Positions 50,452 through 59,705 of a stretch of 64,000 nucleotides of DNA are shown piece after piece. Both the position numbers and the translations under genes were made by a program. Position 1 is the stretch's first letter, and each line of letters opens with the position of its first letter. Origin of the DNA: Pinibacter aurantiacus (GTDB taxonomy: Bacteria; Bacteroidota; Bacteroidia; Chitinophagales; Chitinophagaceae); the NCBI RefSeq assembly GCF_019130065.1, contig NZ_JAHSPG010000001.1, positions 372,001-436,000 on the forward strand, in the 5' to 3' direction. The notes beneath the pieces were generated by a model, which ran no database searches, was not told the origin of the DNA, and was given only the letters and a program-made list of their open reading frames with translations.

Positions 50452-51291
50452 ATGAAAAGATTTTTTTTGCCTTTAACCGCACTGGTGGCTGTATCTCTAA
50501 CGGCCTGTAACGGCGGTTCTTCCGATACTCCGGCAAATGACAACGCCGGCAACACACCAAACATTGCCGAACCTCCGGCCTTGAAATATACTATCGTTAA
50601 AGACTACCCGCACGACACACTTTCTTTTACACAGGGACTGGTAATGTATGATGGTAAAATGTACGAAGGCACCGGTGGCTCACCTGAATATTCTACTTAC
50701 AAATCATGGGTAGGAACTGTAGATATAGAAACCGGTAAAAACATTCAAAAGGTTCCGTTGGACACGATCTACTTTGGTGAAGGCATTACTATTTTGAAAG
50801 ATAAAATTTATCAACTTACGTGGAAGGGCCACAAAGGCTTCATTTACGACGCAAAATCGTTGAAAAAACTGGGGGAATTCCCGTTAAAAACAGAAGGTTG
50901 GGGCATTACAAACGACGGCACCAATCTGATCGTTTCCGATGGTTCCAGCAACCTGTACTTTCTTGACCCAAATACTTTCAACACAGCAAAAATTGTGAGC
51001 GTAACGGATAATAACGGTGGCGTTTCCGACATCAACGAACTGGAATATATCAATGGTTTCATTTTTGCCAATAAATGGGAAACCAATTACATCTATAAGA
51101 TCGACCCTTCTAACGGGCAGGTTGCAGCCAAAGCCGATTTTACAGGCGTTATTGAGAAATATGCAAAGGGGTTTGATGCTGAAACCAAAGGAGATGCGGT
51201 GTTGAATGGTATAGCGTATGACTCCGTAAGCAAAAAAACATATATCACCGGAAAATTGTGGCCAAAGCTGTTTGAGGTGAAATTTGAGTAG
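50452..51291 (+). CDS. Glutaminyl-peptide cyclotransferase (plant/bacterial type), lipoprotein
   Basis: A 279-residue five-bladed propeller enzyme that converts N-terminal Gln of peptides to pyroglutamate. The ATG at 50452 gives a lipoprotein signal peptide with lipobox LTAC (Cys19). Family motifs: DTLSFTQGLVMYDGKMYEGTG, YFGEGITILKDKIYQLTWKGHKGFIYD, TEGWGITNDGTNLIVSDGSSNLYFLDP, DINELEYINGFIFANKWETNYIYKID and LNGIAYDSVSKKTYITGKLWPKLFEV. It probably acts on secreted proteins in the periplasm. Monocistronic with its own promoter. Confidence 0.93.
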   Translation: MKRFFLPLTALVAVSLTACNGGSSDTPANDNAGNTPNIAEPPALKYTIVKDYPHDTLSFTQGLVMYDGKMYEGTGGSPEYSTYKSWVGTVDIETGKNIQKVPLDTIYFGEGITILKDKIYQLTWKGHKGFIYDAKSLKKLGEFPLKTEGWGITNDGTNLIVSDGSSNLYFLDPNTFNTAKIVSVTDNNGGVSDINELEYINGFIFANKWETNYIYKIDPSNGQVAAKADFTGVIEKYAKGFDAETKGDAVLNGIAYDSVSKKTYITGKLWPKLFEVKFE

Positions 51292-51292
51292 T

Positions 51293-51502
51293 GAGCACGC
51301 TGATAACGCTGATTTGACAGATTTTCACTGATTTTGTTGAAAATAAATAGAAGATACGGATCGGGAGGCAAACTTCCTGGTCCGTATTTTTTTGCCAGCA
51401 AAATATTCGGTCAAGAGACGCATTCAATGCGTCTCTACGGGACCGCCGATCAACCTGCTGCACCGTTAATTCCTGATTTGTAATTCCCAACTCCTAATTC
51501 TT
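51293..51502. repeat. Repeat cluster downstream of the cyclase gene (families M, H, D)
   Basis: GCTGATAACGCTGATTTGAC (51297-51316, units of about 9 nt) is followed by a 10-bp perfect palindrome AGAGACGCAT/ATGCGTCTCT (51414-51436, loop TCA, family H) and family-D units (TTAATTCCTGATTTGTAATT, ACTCCTAATTC; 51468-51500). Confidence 0.7.
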
Positions 51503-51628
51503 GCCTTAAACGGCATCTAAAAACACCCTTTCCCCTTCAGACTTTTTCCAATATTTTCAATGTTTTATTGAACTTTTTACAACGTCCCCGGGCTTATCCA
51601 CAGTTCTCGCTAGTTTGTCAAGAACCCG

Positions 51629-51658
51629 TTGAATTATATTGGTTTCGTACTAACTTTG
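51629..51658 (+). promoter_or_regulatory. Promoter of gcvP
   Basis: TTG (51629-51631), 19-nt spacer, TAACTTTG (51651-51658): a strong match to the Bacteroidota consensus. Predicted start about 51663, leader about 32 nt. Confidence 0.8.
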
Positions 51659-51694
51659 CGCATCTTTTCAAATAGTACAACCACACTAATATTT

Positions 51695-54601
51695 ATGAAT
51701 TTATTTGAAGCGCAATCCGGTGAATTTAAAGGCAGGCACATTGGGCCAACTGAAGCAGATTCTACTCACATGCTACGTACGATCGGCGAAAATAGTCTTG
51801 AAGACCTGGTAGGAAAAACTGTTCCCGCAGCTATACGCATGCAGCATGAACTGAACCTTCCTAACGCGATGAGTGAATACGAGTATTTGCAGCACATTAA
51901 GGAGGTTTCCCTTAAAAACAAAACTTTCAAAAATTATATAGGTCAGGGTTACTATGACAACATTACCCCTTCGGTTATTTTGAGAAATATCTTCGAAAAC
52001 CCAGGTTGGTATACACAGTACACTCCATACCAGGCAGAAATCGCACAGGGCCGTTTGGAAAGTCTGTTGAACTTCCAGACAATGGTGAGTGACCTGACTG
52101 CTCTTCCAATTGCCAACGCCTCTTTGCTGGATGAAGCCACGGCAGCTGCGGAAGCAATGACCATGTTTTTTAACGCACTGAATAAAGACCACGATCACAT
52201 TTCCCGTCCTAAGTTTTTCGTGGACAACGATACTTTCCCGCAAACAAAGGATGTTATCATTACAAGAGCCGTTCCTGTTGGCATTGAAGTGGTTTTTGGC
52301 GATTACAAACAAGCACAGTTTGACGAAACATATTTCGGAGCCCTTGTTCAATATCCAAATGACAAAGGTTCTGTAGAAGATTACCGTTCATTTATCGACA
52401 ATGCACACAAAGTGGGCGCATATGTGGTAATGACTACCGATCTTTTGGCGCTTACATTATTAACGCCTCCGGGTGAGTTGGGTGCCGATGCGGCTTGCGG
52501 TGTGGCGCAACGCTTTGGTGTTCCTCTTGGCTTTGGTGGTCCTCACGCTGCATTCTTTGCAGTAAAAGACGAGTTCAAACGCAGTATCCCGGGCCGTATC
52601 ATCGGTGTAAGTATCGATGCACAAGGCAACAGGGCTTTGCGTATGGCGTTGCAAACACGTGAGCAGCACATCAAACGTGAAAAAGCAACTTCTAACATTT
52701 GTACCGCACAAGCGTTGTTGGCAAACATGGCGGCTATGTACGCGGTTTATCATGGGCCGGACGGCTTGAAAAATATTGCACAACGTGTTGCCTTGCTGAC
52801 TCAAACACTGGCAAACGAACTGCAGGAAGAAGGTTACGAGCTGGTAAGCGAATATTTCTTCGATACCATTACAATAAGAACTTCTGATGCAAAAAGCCTG
52901 ATCGCTAAAGCAGCAGAAAGACAAATCAACTTCCGTTTCATCGATAATAACCACATCGGTATTTCTTTGGATGAAACTACTACACCAAATGATTTGCTCG
53001 ACATCTTATTAGTGTTAGACAAAGAAAACGAGAATGACGTAGCAGCTTTCAGCATCAATCACGAAGATGTATTGAGCGCTATTCCAAGTGCCCTTACAAG
53101 AACATCAGATTTTCTTACACATCCAGTGTTCAACGCTCACCACAGCGAAACACAAATGATGCGTTATATAAAAATGCTGGAAAACAAAGATCTTTCTTTG
53201 AACACCAGCATGATCAGCCTTGGTAGCTGTACAATGAAATTGAACGCTGCCAGCGAAATGATTCCCTTAAGCTGGAGCCATTGGGCTAAAATGCACCCGT
53301 TTGCACCGGCAGATCAAACAAAAGGTTACCAACAAATCGTAGATGAGCTTTCTGCTTATTTGTGCGAAATCACAGCATTCGACGCGTGCAGCCTGCAGCC
53401 AAACAGTGGTGCGCAAGGTGAATACGCTGGTTTGTTAACCATTCGCGAATACCACGAAAGCCGCGGCGAAGGACACCGCGATGTAATGCTGATCCCTATT
53501 TCTGCACACGGTACAAACCCGGCTAGTGCAGTAATGGCAGGCATGAAAGTGGTGGTAGTAAAAGCTTTGGAAAACGGATATATTGATGTTGCGGATTTGA
53601 AAGCAAAGGCGGAACAACACGCGGCTAACCTTTCCGGCATCATGATCACTTACCCAAGCACTTACGGTGTATACGAAGAAACTGTAAAAGAAATTACTGA
53701 TATCGTTCACCAACACGGTGGACAGGTTTACATGGATGGTGCAAACATGAATGCGCAGGTTGGTTTAACGGCTCCAGGTCTTATCGGCGCTGACGTTTGC
53801 CACCTGAACCTGCACAAAACATTTGCGATTCCTCACGGTGGTGGCGGCCCTGGAATGGGACCTATCTGCGTGAAAAAACACCTTGCTAAATTCCTGCCAG
53901 GTCACGTTGAAGATACACAGAACACAGTGGGCGAATGGAACGGCACCGAAAAACATGCTGTTTCTGCGGCACCATTTGGTTCTGCTTCTATCCTGTTGAT
54001 CAGCTATGCATACATCCGCATGCTGGGCGCAAACGGACTGAAAGCAGCTACGGAATATGCTATCCTGAACGCAAACTATATGCGTGCAAGATTGGAAAAA
54101 CACTACGACATTCTTTATACAAACCACAACGGTCAGTGTGCCCACGAGTTCATCGTAGATCTTCGTCCATTCAAAAAATCTGCTGAGATCGAAGCTGAAG
54201 ATATCGCGAAACGCCTTATCGACTTTGGTTTCCACGCTCCTACCATGAGCTTCCCTGTTCCGGGCACGATCATGATCGAGCCAACAGAAAGCGAAGACAA
54301 AGCTGAGCTTGACCGCTTCTGCGATGCACTTATCGCCATCCGCGAAGAGATCAAAGCAATCGAAGAAGGTACTGCAGACAAAAAAGAAAATGCGTTGAAA
54401 AATGCACCACATACACAATTTGCAGTGATCAGTTCTGAGTGGTCAAAACCATACAGCCGCGAAGCCGCAGCGTTCCCTCTTCCTTACGTGAAGGAGAACA
54501 AATTCTGGCCTTCTGTAGCCCGCGTAAACAACACGTTCGGCGACAGAAACCTGATCTGTACCTGCGAGCCAATTGAAAGCTACATGGAAGAGCAAGTATA
54601 A
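51695..54601 (+). CDS. gcvP: Glycine dehydrogenase (decarboxylating), P protein of the glycine cleavage system
   Basis: A 968-residue PLP enzyme. It decarboxylates glycine and passes the aminomethyl group to the lipoyl H protein. ATG at 51695 ([17 protein letters not shown]) was chosen because the longer frame begins in the promoter. It is the fused homodimeric form: N-terminal half (about 10-440, [17 protein letters not shown]) and C-terminal half with the Schiff-base Lys in [19 protein letters not shown] (about 708). [10 protein letters not shown] and AHGTNPASA are typical. The gcvT and gcvH genes are not in the window. Codon use is biased and the gene is well terminated, consistent with high expression. 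Confidence 0.96.
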   Translation: MNLFEAQSGEFKGRHIGPTEADSTHMLRTIGENSLEDLVGKTVPAAIRMQHELNLPNAMSEYEYLQHIKEVSLKNKTFKNYIGQGYYDNITPSVILRNIFENPGWYTQYTPYQAEIAQGRLESLLNFQTMVSDLTALPIANASLLDEATAAAEAMTMFFNALNKDHDHISRPKFFVDNDTFPQTKDVIITRAVPVGIEVVFGDYKQAQFDETYFGALVQYPNDKGSVEDYRSFIDNAHKVGAYVVMTTDLLALTLLTPPGELGADAACGVAQRFGVPLGFGGPHAAFFAVKDEFKRSIPGRIIGVSIDAQGNRALRMALQTREQHIKREKATSNICTAQALLANMAAMYAVYHGPDGLKNIAQRVALLTQTLANELQEEGYELVSEYFFDTITIRTSDAKSLIAKAAERQINFRFIDNNHIGISLDETTTPNDLLDILLVLDKENENDVAAFSINHEDVLSAIPSALTRTSDFLTHPVFNAHHSETQMMRYIKMLENKDLSLNTSMISLGSCTMKLNAASEMIPLSWSHWAKMHPFAPADQTKGYQQIVDELSAYLCEITAFDACSLQPNSGAQGEYAGLLTIREYHESRGEGHRDVMLIPISAHGTNPASAVMAGMKVVVVKALENGYIDVADLKAKAEQHAANLSGIMITYPSTYGVYEETVKEITDIVHQHGGQVYMDGANMNAQVGLTAPGLIGADVCHLNLHKTFAIPHGGGGPGMGPICVKKHLAKFLPGHVEDTQNTVGEWNGTEKHAVSAAPFGSASILLISYAYIRMLGANGLKAATEYAILNANYMRARLEKHYDILYTNHNGQCAHEFIVDLRPFKKSAEIEAEDIAKRLIDFGFHAPTMSFPVPGTIMIEPTESEDKAELDRFCDALIAIREEIKAIEEGTADKKENALKNAPHTQFAVISSEWSKPYSREAAAFPLPYVKENKFWPSVARVNNTFGDRNLICTCEPIESYMEEQV

Positions 54602-54626
54602 TCGCTTATTAACTTTCGACTATAGA

Positions 54627-54658
54627 GTGGCAGCTTGAAAAGGCTGCCATTTTTTTTG
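54627..54658 (+). terminator. Rho-independent terminator of gcvP
   Basis: Stem TGGCAGC/GCTGCCA (54628-54634 with 54643-54649), followed by TTTTTTTTG. Confidence 0.9.
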
Positions 54659-54686
54659 TAGTGATTTAATGTCTGCTACACCCTCA

Positions 54687-54843
54687 CGCTGTTGGCGCAG
54701 ACATGCAGCGCCGCCGTCGCAGCAGGGCGTGTCTGTGCCGGGCATTCACGCTGTAACGGCTACTGCACGCACACGAAATCGTTGGCACGGATACGCACTC
54801 GCACAAGCCATGCTGCATATCCGCGCCAACGATTGGGTGTGAC
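54687..54843. repeat. Two related paired-arm repeats, family Q (CGTTGGC)
   Basis: First pair: ACGCTGTTGGCGCAGACATG (54687-54706) against GCGTGTCTGTGCC (54727-54739). Second pair: ACACGAAATCGTTGGCACGG (54770-54789, plus ATACGCA) against TGCATATCCGCGCCAACGAT (54814-54833, plus TGGGTGT). Confidence 0.7.
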
Positions 54844-54979
54844 ATGTTAAACTATGCAAGACGTATTTAGAAACTATTTCCTTCGCAAACATTTTTGACT
54901 CTTTTGACAACACTACTTTAGCATCTCTTTTTACTTTCGCCGCGACTAACATAATTGACAGTGGTAATTGAAACTATAA

Positions 54980-55098
54980 TTGTAAGACCTTTGTAAGCTC
55001 TTACAAAACAATACGCGGTTTCAGTACCCCCGTGTGGAGCGTTAATGCGCCCACAGCTGTCAAAAGTGTTAGTCAACGGGAAAGGCTGAAACCGTATT
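54980..55098. promoter_or_regulatory. Palindromic regulatory region upstream of the SymE-like gene
   Basis: TTGTAAG occurs at 54980-54986 and 54991-54997, with inverted CTTACAA at 55000-55006. AATACGCGGTTTCAG (55010-55024) pairs with CTGAAACCGTATT (55086-55098) around an inner TGTGG(A)GCGT/GCGCCCACA hairpin. It could be operator sites or a structured antisense/leader RNA. Confidence 0.45.
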
Positions 55099-55106
55099 TA
55101 ATTTTG
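55099..55106 (+). promoter_or_regulatory. -7 promoter element of the SymE-like gene
   Basis: TAATTTTG matches TAnnTTTG; predicted start about 55111, about 18 nt before the TTG start codon. Confidence 0.6.
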
Positions 55107-55128
55107 GCCGATTAAACTTCATTCTACA

Positions 55129-55362
55129 TTGACTAACGCCGCAAAGAAAAAATCTCCAAAGCCCAAAGCAATCGACAAACCAGTTCGCTATTTCACACTA
55201 ACAAGTTATCTCCAACCTTCTTCGTATCGCAGATATACGGAGGTTCCAATGCTTCGTTTAATGGGCAAATGGCTAGAGCACGCAGGGTTTCCACCTGAAA
55301 AACGGATAAGCATAACCATAGAAAAAGGTAAGCTTACAATGCAGCCTGTGAATGACAATTAA
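55129..55362 (+). CDS. SymE-like type I toxin
   Basis: A 77-residue basic protein. The C-terminal 40 residues match the SymE toxin pattern: VPMLRLMGKWLEHAGFPPEKRISITIEKGKLTMQP (known consensus: vPxLrLsGkWLexAGF...v.V....G.L.i). The N-terminus is Lys/Pro-rich. The start appears to be TTG at 55129; no ATG precedes the conserved part in frame. In E. coli, SymE is an AbrB-fold-derived toxin repressed by the antisense RNA SymR; an antisense RNA here is possible but not shown. Monocistronic, with a structured region upstream. Confidence 0.8.
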   Translation: MTNAAKKKSPKPKAIDKPVRYFTLTSYLQPSSYRRYTEVPMLRLMGKWLEHAGFPPEKRISITIEKGKLTMQPVNDN

Positions 55363-55410
55363 ACCGGCAAGCTGAACGAACAAAATGTTTGAAGAACCAA
55401 TAGGCTGCCA

Positions 55411-55499
55411 CTTGTCATTCCGAGGAACGAGGGATCTGGGTCTTGTGCAAACAGGCTGTTGAAGAACCACCCAGATCCCTCGTTCCTCGGGATGACAAG
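55411..55499. repeat. Paired-arm repeat, family I (TTGTCATTCCGAGGAACGAG)
   Basis: Arms 55411-55440 and 55469-55499, near-perfect inverted copies of about 30 nt with a 28-nt spacer. Diverged relative of the element at 21000-21092. The spacer and left flank also share GAAGAACCA. Confidence 0.85.
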
Positions 55500-55650
55500 C
55501 AGTCTTTAAGCATTAATGCGGACACTTTGAGCTGCAGAATTTAAAAGTCACAAGAGGACTAAATAATAAAATGCGATGCCGAAACTTATTTGCACAACCG
55601 CAAATCATTTCGTACACCGCACCTCATTAGTGAAAACTCAAAACCAAAAA

Positions 55651-55702
55651 TTTTCAACTCTCAATTCTCCACTCTCAATTCTCCACTCTCCACTCTCCAC
55701 TA
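55651..55702. repeat. Single repeat arm, family A
   Basis: TTCAACTCTCAATTCTCCAC then TCTCAAT/TCTCCAC units. Reaches the TAG stop of the secreted protein gene (55700-55702). No inverted partner seen. Confidence 0.7.
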
Positions 55703-56134
55703 CATTTTCGGCTTTCCGATATCCGCCATTATCTCGTCACTGTGTTTATTCAGGTACTTACCAAAACGGGTCCAGTATTTATCTCTTGCTGCTTTGTCGG
55801 TAATGGATGCGTCGATTAGCTTGTCAGCTTCTTCCATTGCTTTGTTAACGTTGTTCCAGCCGTCTACTTCGTAAATCATCACCACTTCCATATTGTTGCT
55901 TCCCCACCAATGGCGCAACAAGCGGTAGTTCTTGATCATTGCATTTGGTCTGATGCCTTTTTCCACATACATATTCATGAGCGAATCAAACTCGGACCGG
56001 CGTGCATCATCAGGAAGGCTAATCTGAAATCTTGTAACGATCACAGGGTTGGGTTCCTTTTCAGGAGTCGTTTGTGCAGATAGTTTAGTGGTTAGCAATG
56101 AGCATAGCATTGCCATAGCAAAAAGGAGTTTCAT
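55700..56134 (-). CDS. Exported protein of unknown function, NIPSNAP/ABM-like layout
   Basis: A 144-residue exported protein: signal peptide about 1-20 (TTKLSAQ), then one alpha/beta domain (VIVTRFQISLPDDARRSEFDSLMNMYVEKGIRPNAMIKNYRLLRHWWGSNNMEVVMIYEVDGWNNVNKAMEEADKLI). The strand-helix order resembles dimeric ferredoxin-like barrels (NIPSNAP/antibiotic monooxygenase type), but without recognisable catalytic residues. Single gene. Confidence 0.72.
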   Translation of the reverse strand: MKLLFAMAMLCSLLTTKLSAQTTPEKEPNPVIVTRFQISLPDDARRSEFDSLMNMYVEKGIRPNAMIKNYRLLRHWWGSNNMEVVMIYEVDGWNNVNKAMEEADKLIDASITDKAARDKYWTRFGKYLNKHSDEIMADIGKPKM

Positions 56135-56434
56135 TTTTTACTTTTTTTAGATTAGATAATGACAGTCTTTACAGAATACGTAAGGATTATTGGAAGTCTT
56201 GTCCCATAACGCTTTTGTGGAATTACTCAGATGAAGAAATACAGGTCGCCGCACAGATAGGATAAAGCAAGCGAAATATTTAAAAGAGGTAAAGTAAAAG
56301 TAGATATAGATTTTACCGATTCAAAGCAGTTGCGAATTTTTTTTCAAAAAAAAGAAACGGCCGCGCAAGTACAATAGCCGGCCATTTCACTATTTGATAA
56401 AACAGTAAACCAACCTCTACATGTAGTCGAAGTT
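56135..56434. other. Intergenic region between two minus-strand genes
   Basis: 300 bases without a gene. The right part holds the methyltransferase terminator (56343-56388); the rest is AT-rich and should contain the promoter of the exported-protein gene, but I see no strong TAnnTTTG match. Confidence 0.5.
56343..56388 (-). terminator. Terminator of the methyltransferase gene
   Basis: Stem GAAA-GGCCG / CGGCC-TTTC (56354-56363 with 56379-56388, one mismatch); on the minus strand followed by TTTTTTTTGAAAAAAAA. Confidence 0.75.
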
Positions 56435-57193
56435 TTATCTAAAAAGGCCAACAAATAATTTGGTATCGTAGTCGATTTTGATCAGGTTATTTTCTTTGTA
56501 ATGGTCAAACAGCACTTTCAGGTCGTTGATCATTTCCGTGTAACCATCATCGTTTACAGAAGGCATGTAGGAGGAAGAAAGCAATCGGCCCTTTAATCCT
56601 TCAAAATCAAATATCTGGAAGTTGTAAAAAACTTTCAGCTCACAAGTTGCGGGTGCAAAAAACTTGTCAATGTCCGGTTTGGTAATGTTGCGATGGTCCA
56701 CTTTCACATAATCGCGGGCATGTTTAACGATGAGCTCATCATATTCTTTTTCAAATGGTGAAAGCGTCAACCGTTCATTCCATATCAATCCAACGATTCC
56801 TTTGGGTTTTAATATGCGCTGAAATTCCTTTTTTGTTTTTGACACATCAAACCAATGGAACGCTTGCCCGGCAATAATTACATCGATGCTTCTATCCTTA
56901 AGAGTGGTATCTTCGGCAGTCCCGTTTATTGCAGTAAAATTCTTGAATGGTTGTAACAGTTCCACTGCTTTTTCACGCATTTCTCTGTTCGGTTCAACGG
57001 CGGTTACATGGTAACCGGACTTCAAAAACAACTCGCTTGAAATGCCTGTGCCCGCGCCAATGTCAGCGATTTTCTTGTCGGTTGTCAAGCCATATTCTTC
57101 TTCAAGAAATTCTATTACCTGCTCCGGATAATGTGGCCGGTAGCGTACGTAGTCTTCTACCCTGTTGCTGAATCTTTCCGTGCTTTTGGACAT
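56435..57193 (-). CDS. Class I SAM-dependent methyltransferase
   Basis: A 252-residue methyltransferase of the UbiE/Methyltransf_11 type. Motif I is IADIGAGTGISSELFLKSG (about 43-61), acidic motif II in VTAVEPNREM, motif post-I INGTAEDTTLKDRSIDVIIAGQAFHWF, and RILKPKGIVGLIWNE. The start MSKSTERFSNRVEDYVRYRPHYPEQ is typical of a widespread group with unknown small-molecule acceptors. Single gene, own terminator. Confidence 0.9.
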   Translation of the reverse strand: MSKSTERFSNRVEDYVRYRPHYPEQVIEFLEEEYGLTTDKKIADIGAGTGISSELFLKSGYHVTAVEPNREMREKAVELLQPFKNFTAINGTAEDTTLKDRSIDVIIAGQAFHWFDVSKTKKEFQRILKPKGIVGLIWNERLTLSPFEKEYDELIVKHARDYVKVDHRNITKPDIDKFFAPATCELKVFYNFQIFDFEGLKGRLLSSSYMPSVNDDGYTEMINDLKVLFDHYKENNLIKIDYDTKLFVGLFR

Positions 57194-57246
57194 GGCGTTG
57201 AAGTTGTTCGTTGAGTGTTGTCAGTAAAGATAGTGAAAGACCAGAA

Positions 57247-57476
57247 TCTTCACCACTAAGGCACAAAGGGCACACTAAGATTCACTAAGAAGTGATTAAC
57301 CGCAAAGGGCTCAAAGGTTGCGCAAAGGAAGCAAAGATCTTACAACTGAGGAAAACCTTAGTGCAGCTAAGTGTCTTTAGTGCCCGCCCGGATGACTCCA
57401 GTCGGACGGGTCTTAGTGGTAAAATGCAAACTTTTTCCTTCGTTTTCTTTGCGCAACCTTTGAGCCCTTTGCGGTT
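57247..57476. repeat. Nested paired-arm repeat, families F and K, with the 27-nt insert
   Basis: F arms: CACCACTAAGGCACAAAGGG (57251-57270) and CTTAGTGGTAAAA (57412-57424). K arms: AACCGCAAAGGGCTCAAAGG (57298-57317) and GCGCAACCTTTGAGCCCTTT (57451-57470). The right F arm is interrupted by the insert at 57384-57410. Confidence 0.82.
57384..57410. mobile_element. Tiny palindromic insert (family N), second copy
   Basis: CCGCCCGGATGACTCCAGTC followed by GGACGGG: the exact reverse complement of 46641-46667, at the equivalent place within a family-F repeat (between GTG and CTTAGTGG). Confidence 0.55.
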
Positions 57477-57502
57477 AAACAGTTCTTCCCCAAGTGGTAA
57501 AT

Positions 57503-57543
57503 AAAAAAGGCTTCAACAGTTCGCATCTGCCAAAGCCTTTTGA
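57503..57543 (-). terminator. Terminator of the EF-G-like gene
   Basis: Stem AAAAGGCTT/AAGCCTTTT (57505-57513 with 57533-57541); on the minus strand the run TTTTTT follows. Confidence 0.75.
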
Positions 57544-57560
57544 AGTTCGTATTAATTCCC

Positions 57561-59693
57561 TCACGACACTGCTGCCCTTTCCTGCTTGTTATACGCATCT
57601 GCCAATGCACGCTGCACTTCAAACGGCACAGGAACATAATCGTGAAACGTCATGGAGAATTTCGCACGGCCTTGCGTAAGCGAGCGCAATGCCGATGAAT
57701 AACCATCCATTTCTGCCAATGGCACTTTCGCGGATATCTTTTGGAAATGTCCTGCGGCATCAATGCCCTCCACCATCGCACGTCTTGTTTGCAAGTCGCC
57801 AATTACGTTACCGGTTTGTTCATCGGTGCACAATATCTCAACATTATAAACCGGTTCCAGCAGTTGCGGGTCGGCCATTTGAAATGCCTGGCGAAATGCC
57901 TGCAAACCTGCTATTTTAAAGGAAATATCATTACTGTCTACCGGGTGCATTTTCCCATCATACACACTCACACGCACATCACGCACATATGAACCTGTAA
58001 GCGGACCATCCTGCATTTTTTCCATTACACCTTTCAAGATAGAAGGAATAAATCTTGTATCAATTGCGCCGCCGACGATGCAATTGTAATACACAAGTTT
58101 GCCGCCCCAGTCAAGCGGAATTTCTTCTTTACCACGAACGTTCAGGCCCTTCGGATCAGGCATGTTTTCTGTCCATGGTTCTATGCGCATATAGACTTCT
58201 GCAAACTGTCCCGCACCACCACTTTGTTTTTTATGGCGATAACTACTTTCGGCCATTTTGCGAATCGTTTCCCTGTAAGGAATGCGAGGCTTTTCAAAAT
58301 GTACATCGAGGTTGTATAAATGTTCGAGCTTCCATTTGATTACCTGCAAATGCAATTCTCCCTGGCAATGCAAAATGATTTGCTTTAGCTCCTGAGAGAC
58401 TTCCAGAATAATGGTAGGGTCTTCTTCCTGCAGCTGATGCAGGGCCTGCGACATTTTCTCTTCCTCGCCTTTATTTGTGCTGATCGCCATGCTGAGGTTA
58501 GGCTTGGGAAACTCTATCGGCATCAATTCGTAGTTCCTGCCTTTTTCGTGAAGCGTATTGTTTACGTGGGTGTTTTTCAATTTTATCATGGCACCAATGT
58601 CGCCGGCTACAAGCTCTTGCACGGACACCCGGTCATGTCCCTCGACTACAAACAACTGGTTTACCTTTTCAACCACACCCGTTGTTTCATTGGAAAGCTC
58701 CATGCCTGTTCTTATAGTGCCGGAGTATACTTTAAACAAAGACATTTCACCCACATGTGGCTCTGTAATGGTTTTAAACATGAAGATACAGGCAGGACCT
58801 TTTGCATCGCATTGAAGTTTGCCTCCGTTCTTCATGGTTTGGGGTGGCATTTCATTGGCGGATGGGCAAACATTGTCTATAAAGCCCATCAGCCTTCCAC
58901 TTCCCATATTTCGCTCTGCAGAAACACAGAACAACGGAAATAGATCGTGGTTGATCATTGACTTTTTGAGGCCGTCTCTCATTTCATCTTCTTCCAATGT
59001 TCCCTTGTCAAAATATTTTTCCATCAATGTTTCATCATTGCCAGCAACAAGTTCTACGAGATCTTTATGCAGCTGATCTGCCTTTTCTTTTTCTTCATCG
59101 GGAATTGGCAACTTCTCAGGCTTTCCTCCCGCATCTTTAAATTTATACATCACCATATTCAATACATCAATGATGGCATGAAAGCCAGCGCCCTGCTGCA
59201 TTGGATATTGTATCATGGCTATCTTGTTGCCAAAGTGCGCTCTCGCTTCGCGAACGGTTCTGTCAAAATCCGCTTCGTCGCTATCAAGTTTTGTCACACA
59301 AAATATCATGGGGGTTTTAAATTGCTCCGTGTATTCCCAAATGATGTCGGTACCCACTTCCACACCCATGTCAGCATTCAGCAACATTACACCGGTATCG
59401 GCTACACGAAGCGAAGCGATCACTTCGCCAACAAAATCATCATAACCCGGAGTGTCTATAATGTTTATTTTGTAGCCGCGCCATTTGGTGTGAAGTAAAG
59501 TGGAGAAGATGGAATTGCTGCGTTGTTGTTCAAGTTCGTGGTAGTCACTTACTGTATTTTTTTCTGCAATTGTTCCGCGGCGCGTGGTAAGACCTGCTTC
59601 ATAGAGCATGCATTCCGCTAATGTCGTCTTACCGGCGCCGGCGTGCCCCAGCAAGACAATGTTTTTGACGTGTAAAGTATCGTATTCTGCCAT
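57561..59693 (-). CDS. Elongation factor G paralogue (EF-G2-like) with degenerate GTPase motifs
   Basis: A 710-residue translation-factor paralogue with the five EF-G domains: G domain (about 5-270), domain II (about 300-385), III (about 400-480), IV (about 480-600; tip loop MHPVDSND) and V (about 605-690). P-loop GHAGAGKTT (16-24) is intact, but switch I reads QQRSNSIFS instead of the RGIT motif, G3 is DTPGY (Tyr84 in place of the catalytic-site His), and G4 is TKLD instead of NKxD. This matches EF-G2/FusA2-type paralogues; the Bacteroides EF-G2 is reported to support translation without GTP hydrolysis. It may replace EF-G under starvation (inference). No rps/tuf genes adjacent. Confidence 0.9.
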   Translation of the reverse strand: MAEYDTLHVKNIVLLGHAGAGKTTLAECMLYEAGLTTRRGTIAEKNTVSDYHELEQQRSNSIFSTLLHTKWRGYKINIIDTPGYDDFVGEVIASLRVADTGVMLLNADMGVEVGTDIIWEYTEQFKTPMIFCVTKLDSDEADFDRTVREARAHFGNKIAMIQYPMQQGAGFHAIIDVLNMVMYKFKDAGGKPEKLPIPDEEKEKADQLHKDLVELVAGNDETLMEKYFDKGTLEEDEMRDGLKKSMINHDLFPLFCVSAERNMGSGRLMGFIDNVCPSANEMPPQTMKNGGKLQCDAKGPACIFMFKTITEPHVGEMSLFKVYSGTIRTGMELSNETTGVVEKVNQLFVVEGHDRVSVQELVAGDIGAMIKLKNTHVNNTLHEKGRNYELMPIEFPKPNLSMAISTNKGEEEKMSQALHQLQEEDPTIILEVSQELKQIILHCQGELHLQVIKWKLEHLYNLDVHFEKPRIPYRETIRKMAESSYRHKKQSGGAGQFAEVYMRIEPWTENMPDPKGLNVRGKEEIPLDWGGKLVYYNCIVGGAIDTRFIPSILKGVMEKMQDGPLTGSYVRDVRVSVYDGKMHPVDSNDISFKIAGLQAFRQAFQMADPQLLEPVYNVEILCTDEQTGNVIGDLQTRRAMVEGIDAAGHFQKISAKVPLAEMDGYSSALRSLTQGRAKFSMTFHDYVPVPFEVQRALADAYNKQERAAVS

Positions 59694-59705
59694 GGCAAAC
59701 GTTTT

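Larger units (their letters stand above)
54602..55128. other. Structured intergenic region between gcvP and the SymE-like gene
   Basis: It contains the gcvP terminator, two related inverted-repeat elements (54687-54750 and 54770-54843), then a stretch (54980-55106) with TTGTAAG direct and inverted copies, a TGTGG...CCACA hairpin inside a larger GGTTTCAG/CTGAAACC inverted pair, and the symE-like promoter. No protein gene seen. Confidence 0.55.

Noticed and set aside
53765-54418. A 217-codon minus-strand frame
   Set aside because: Entirely antisense to gcvP, Cys/Phe/Val-rich shadow composition.
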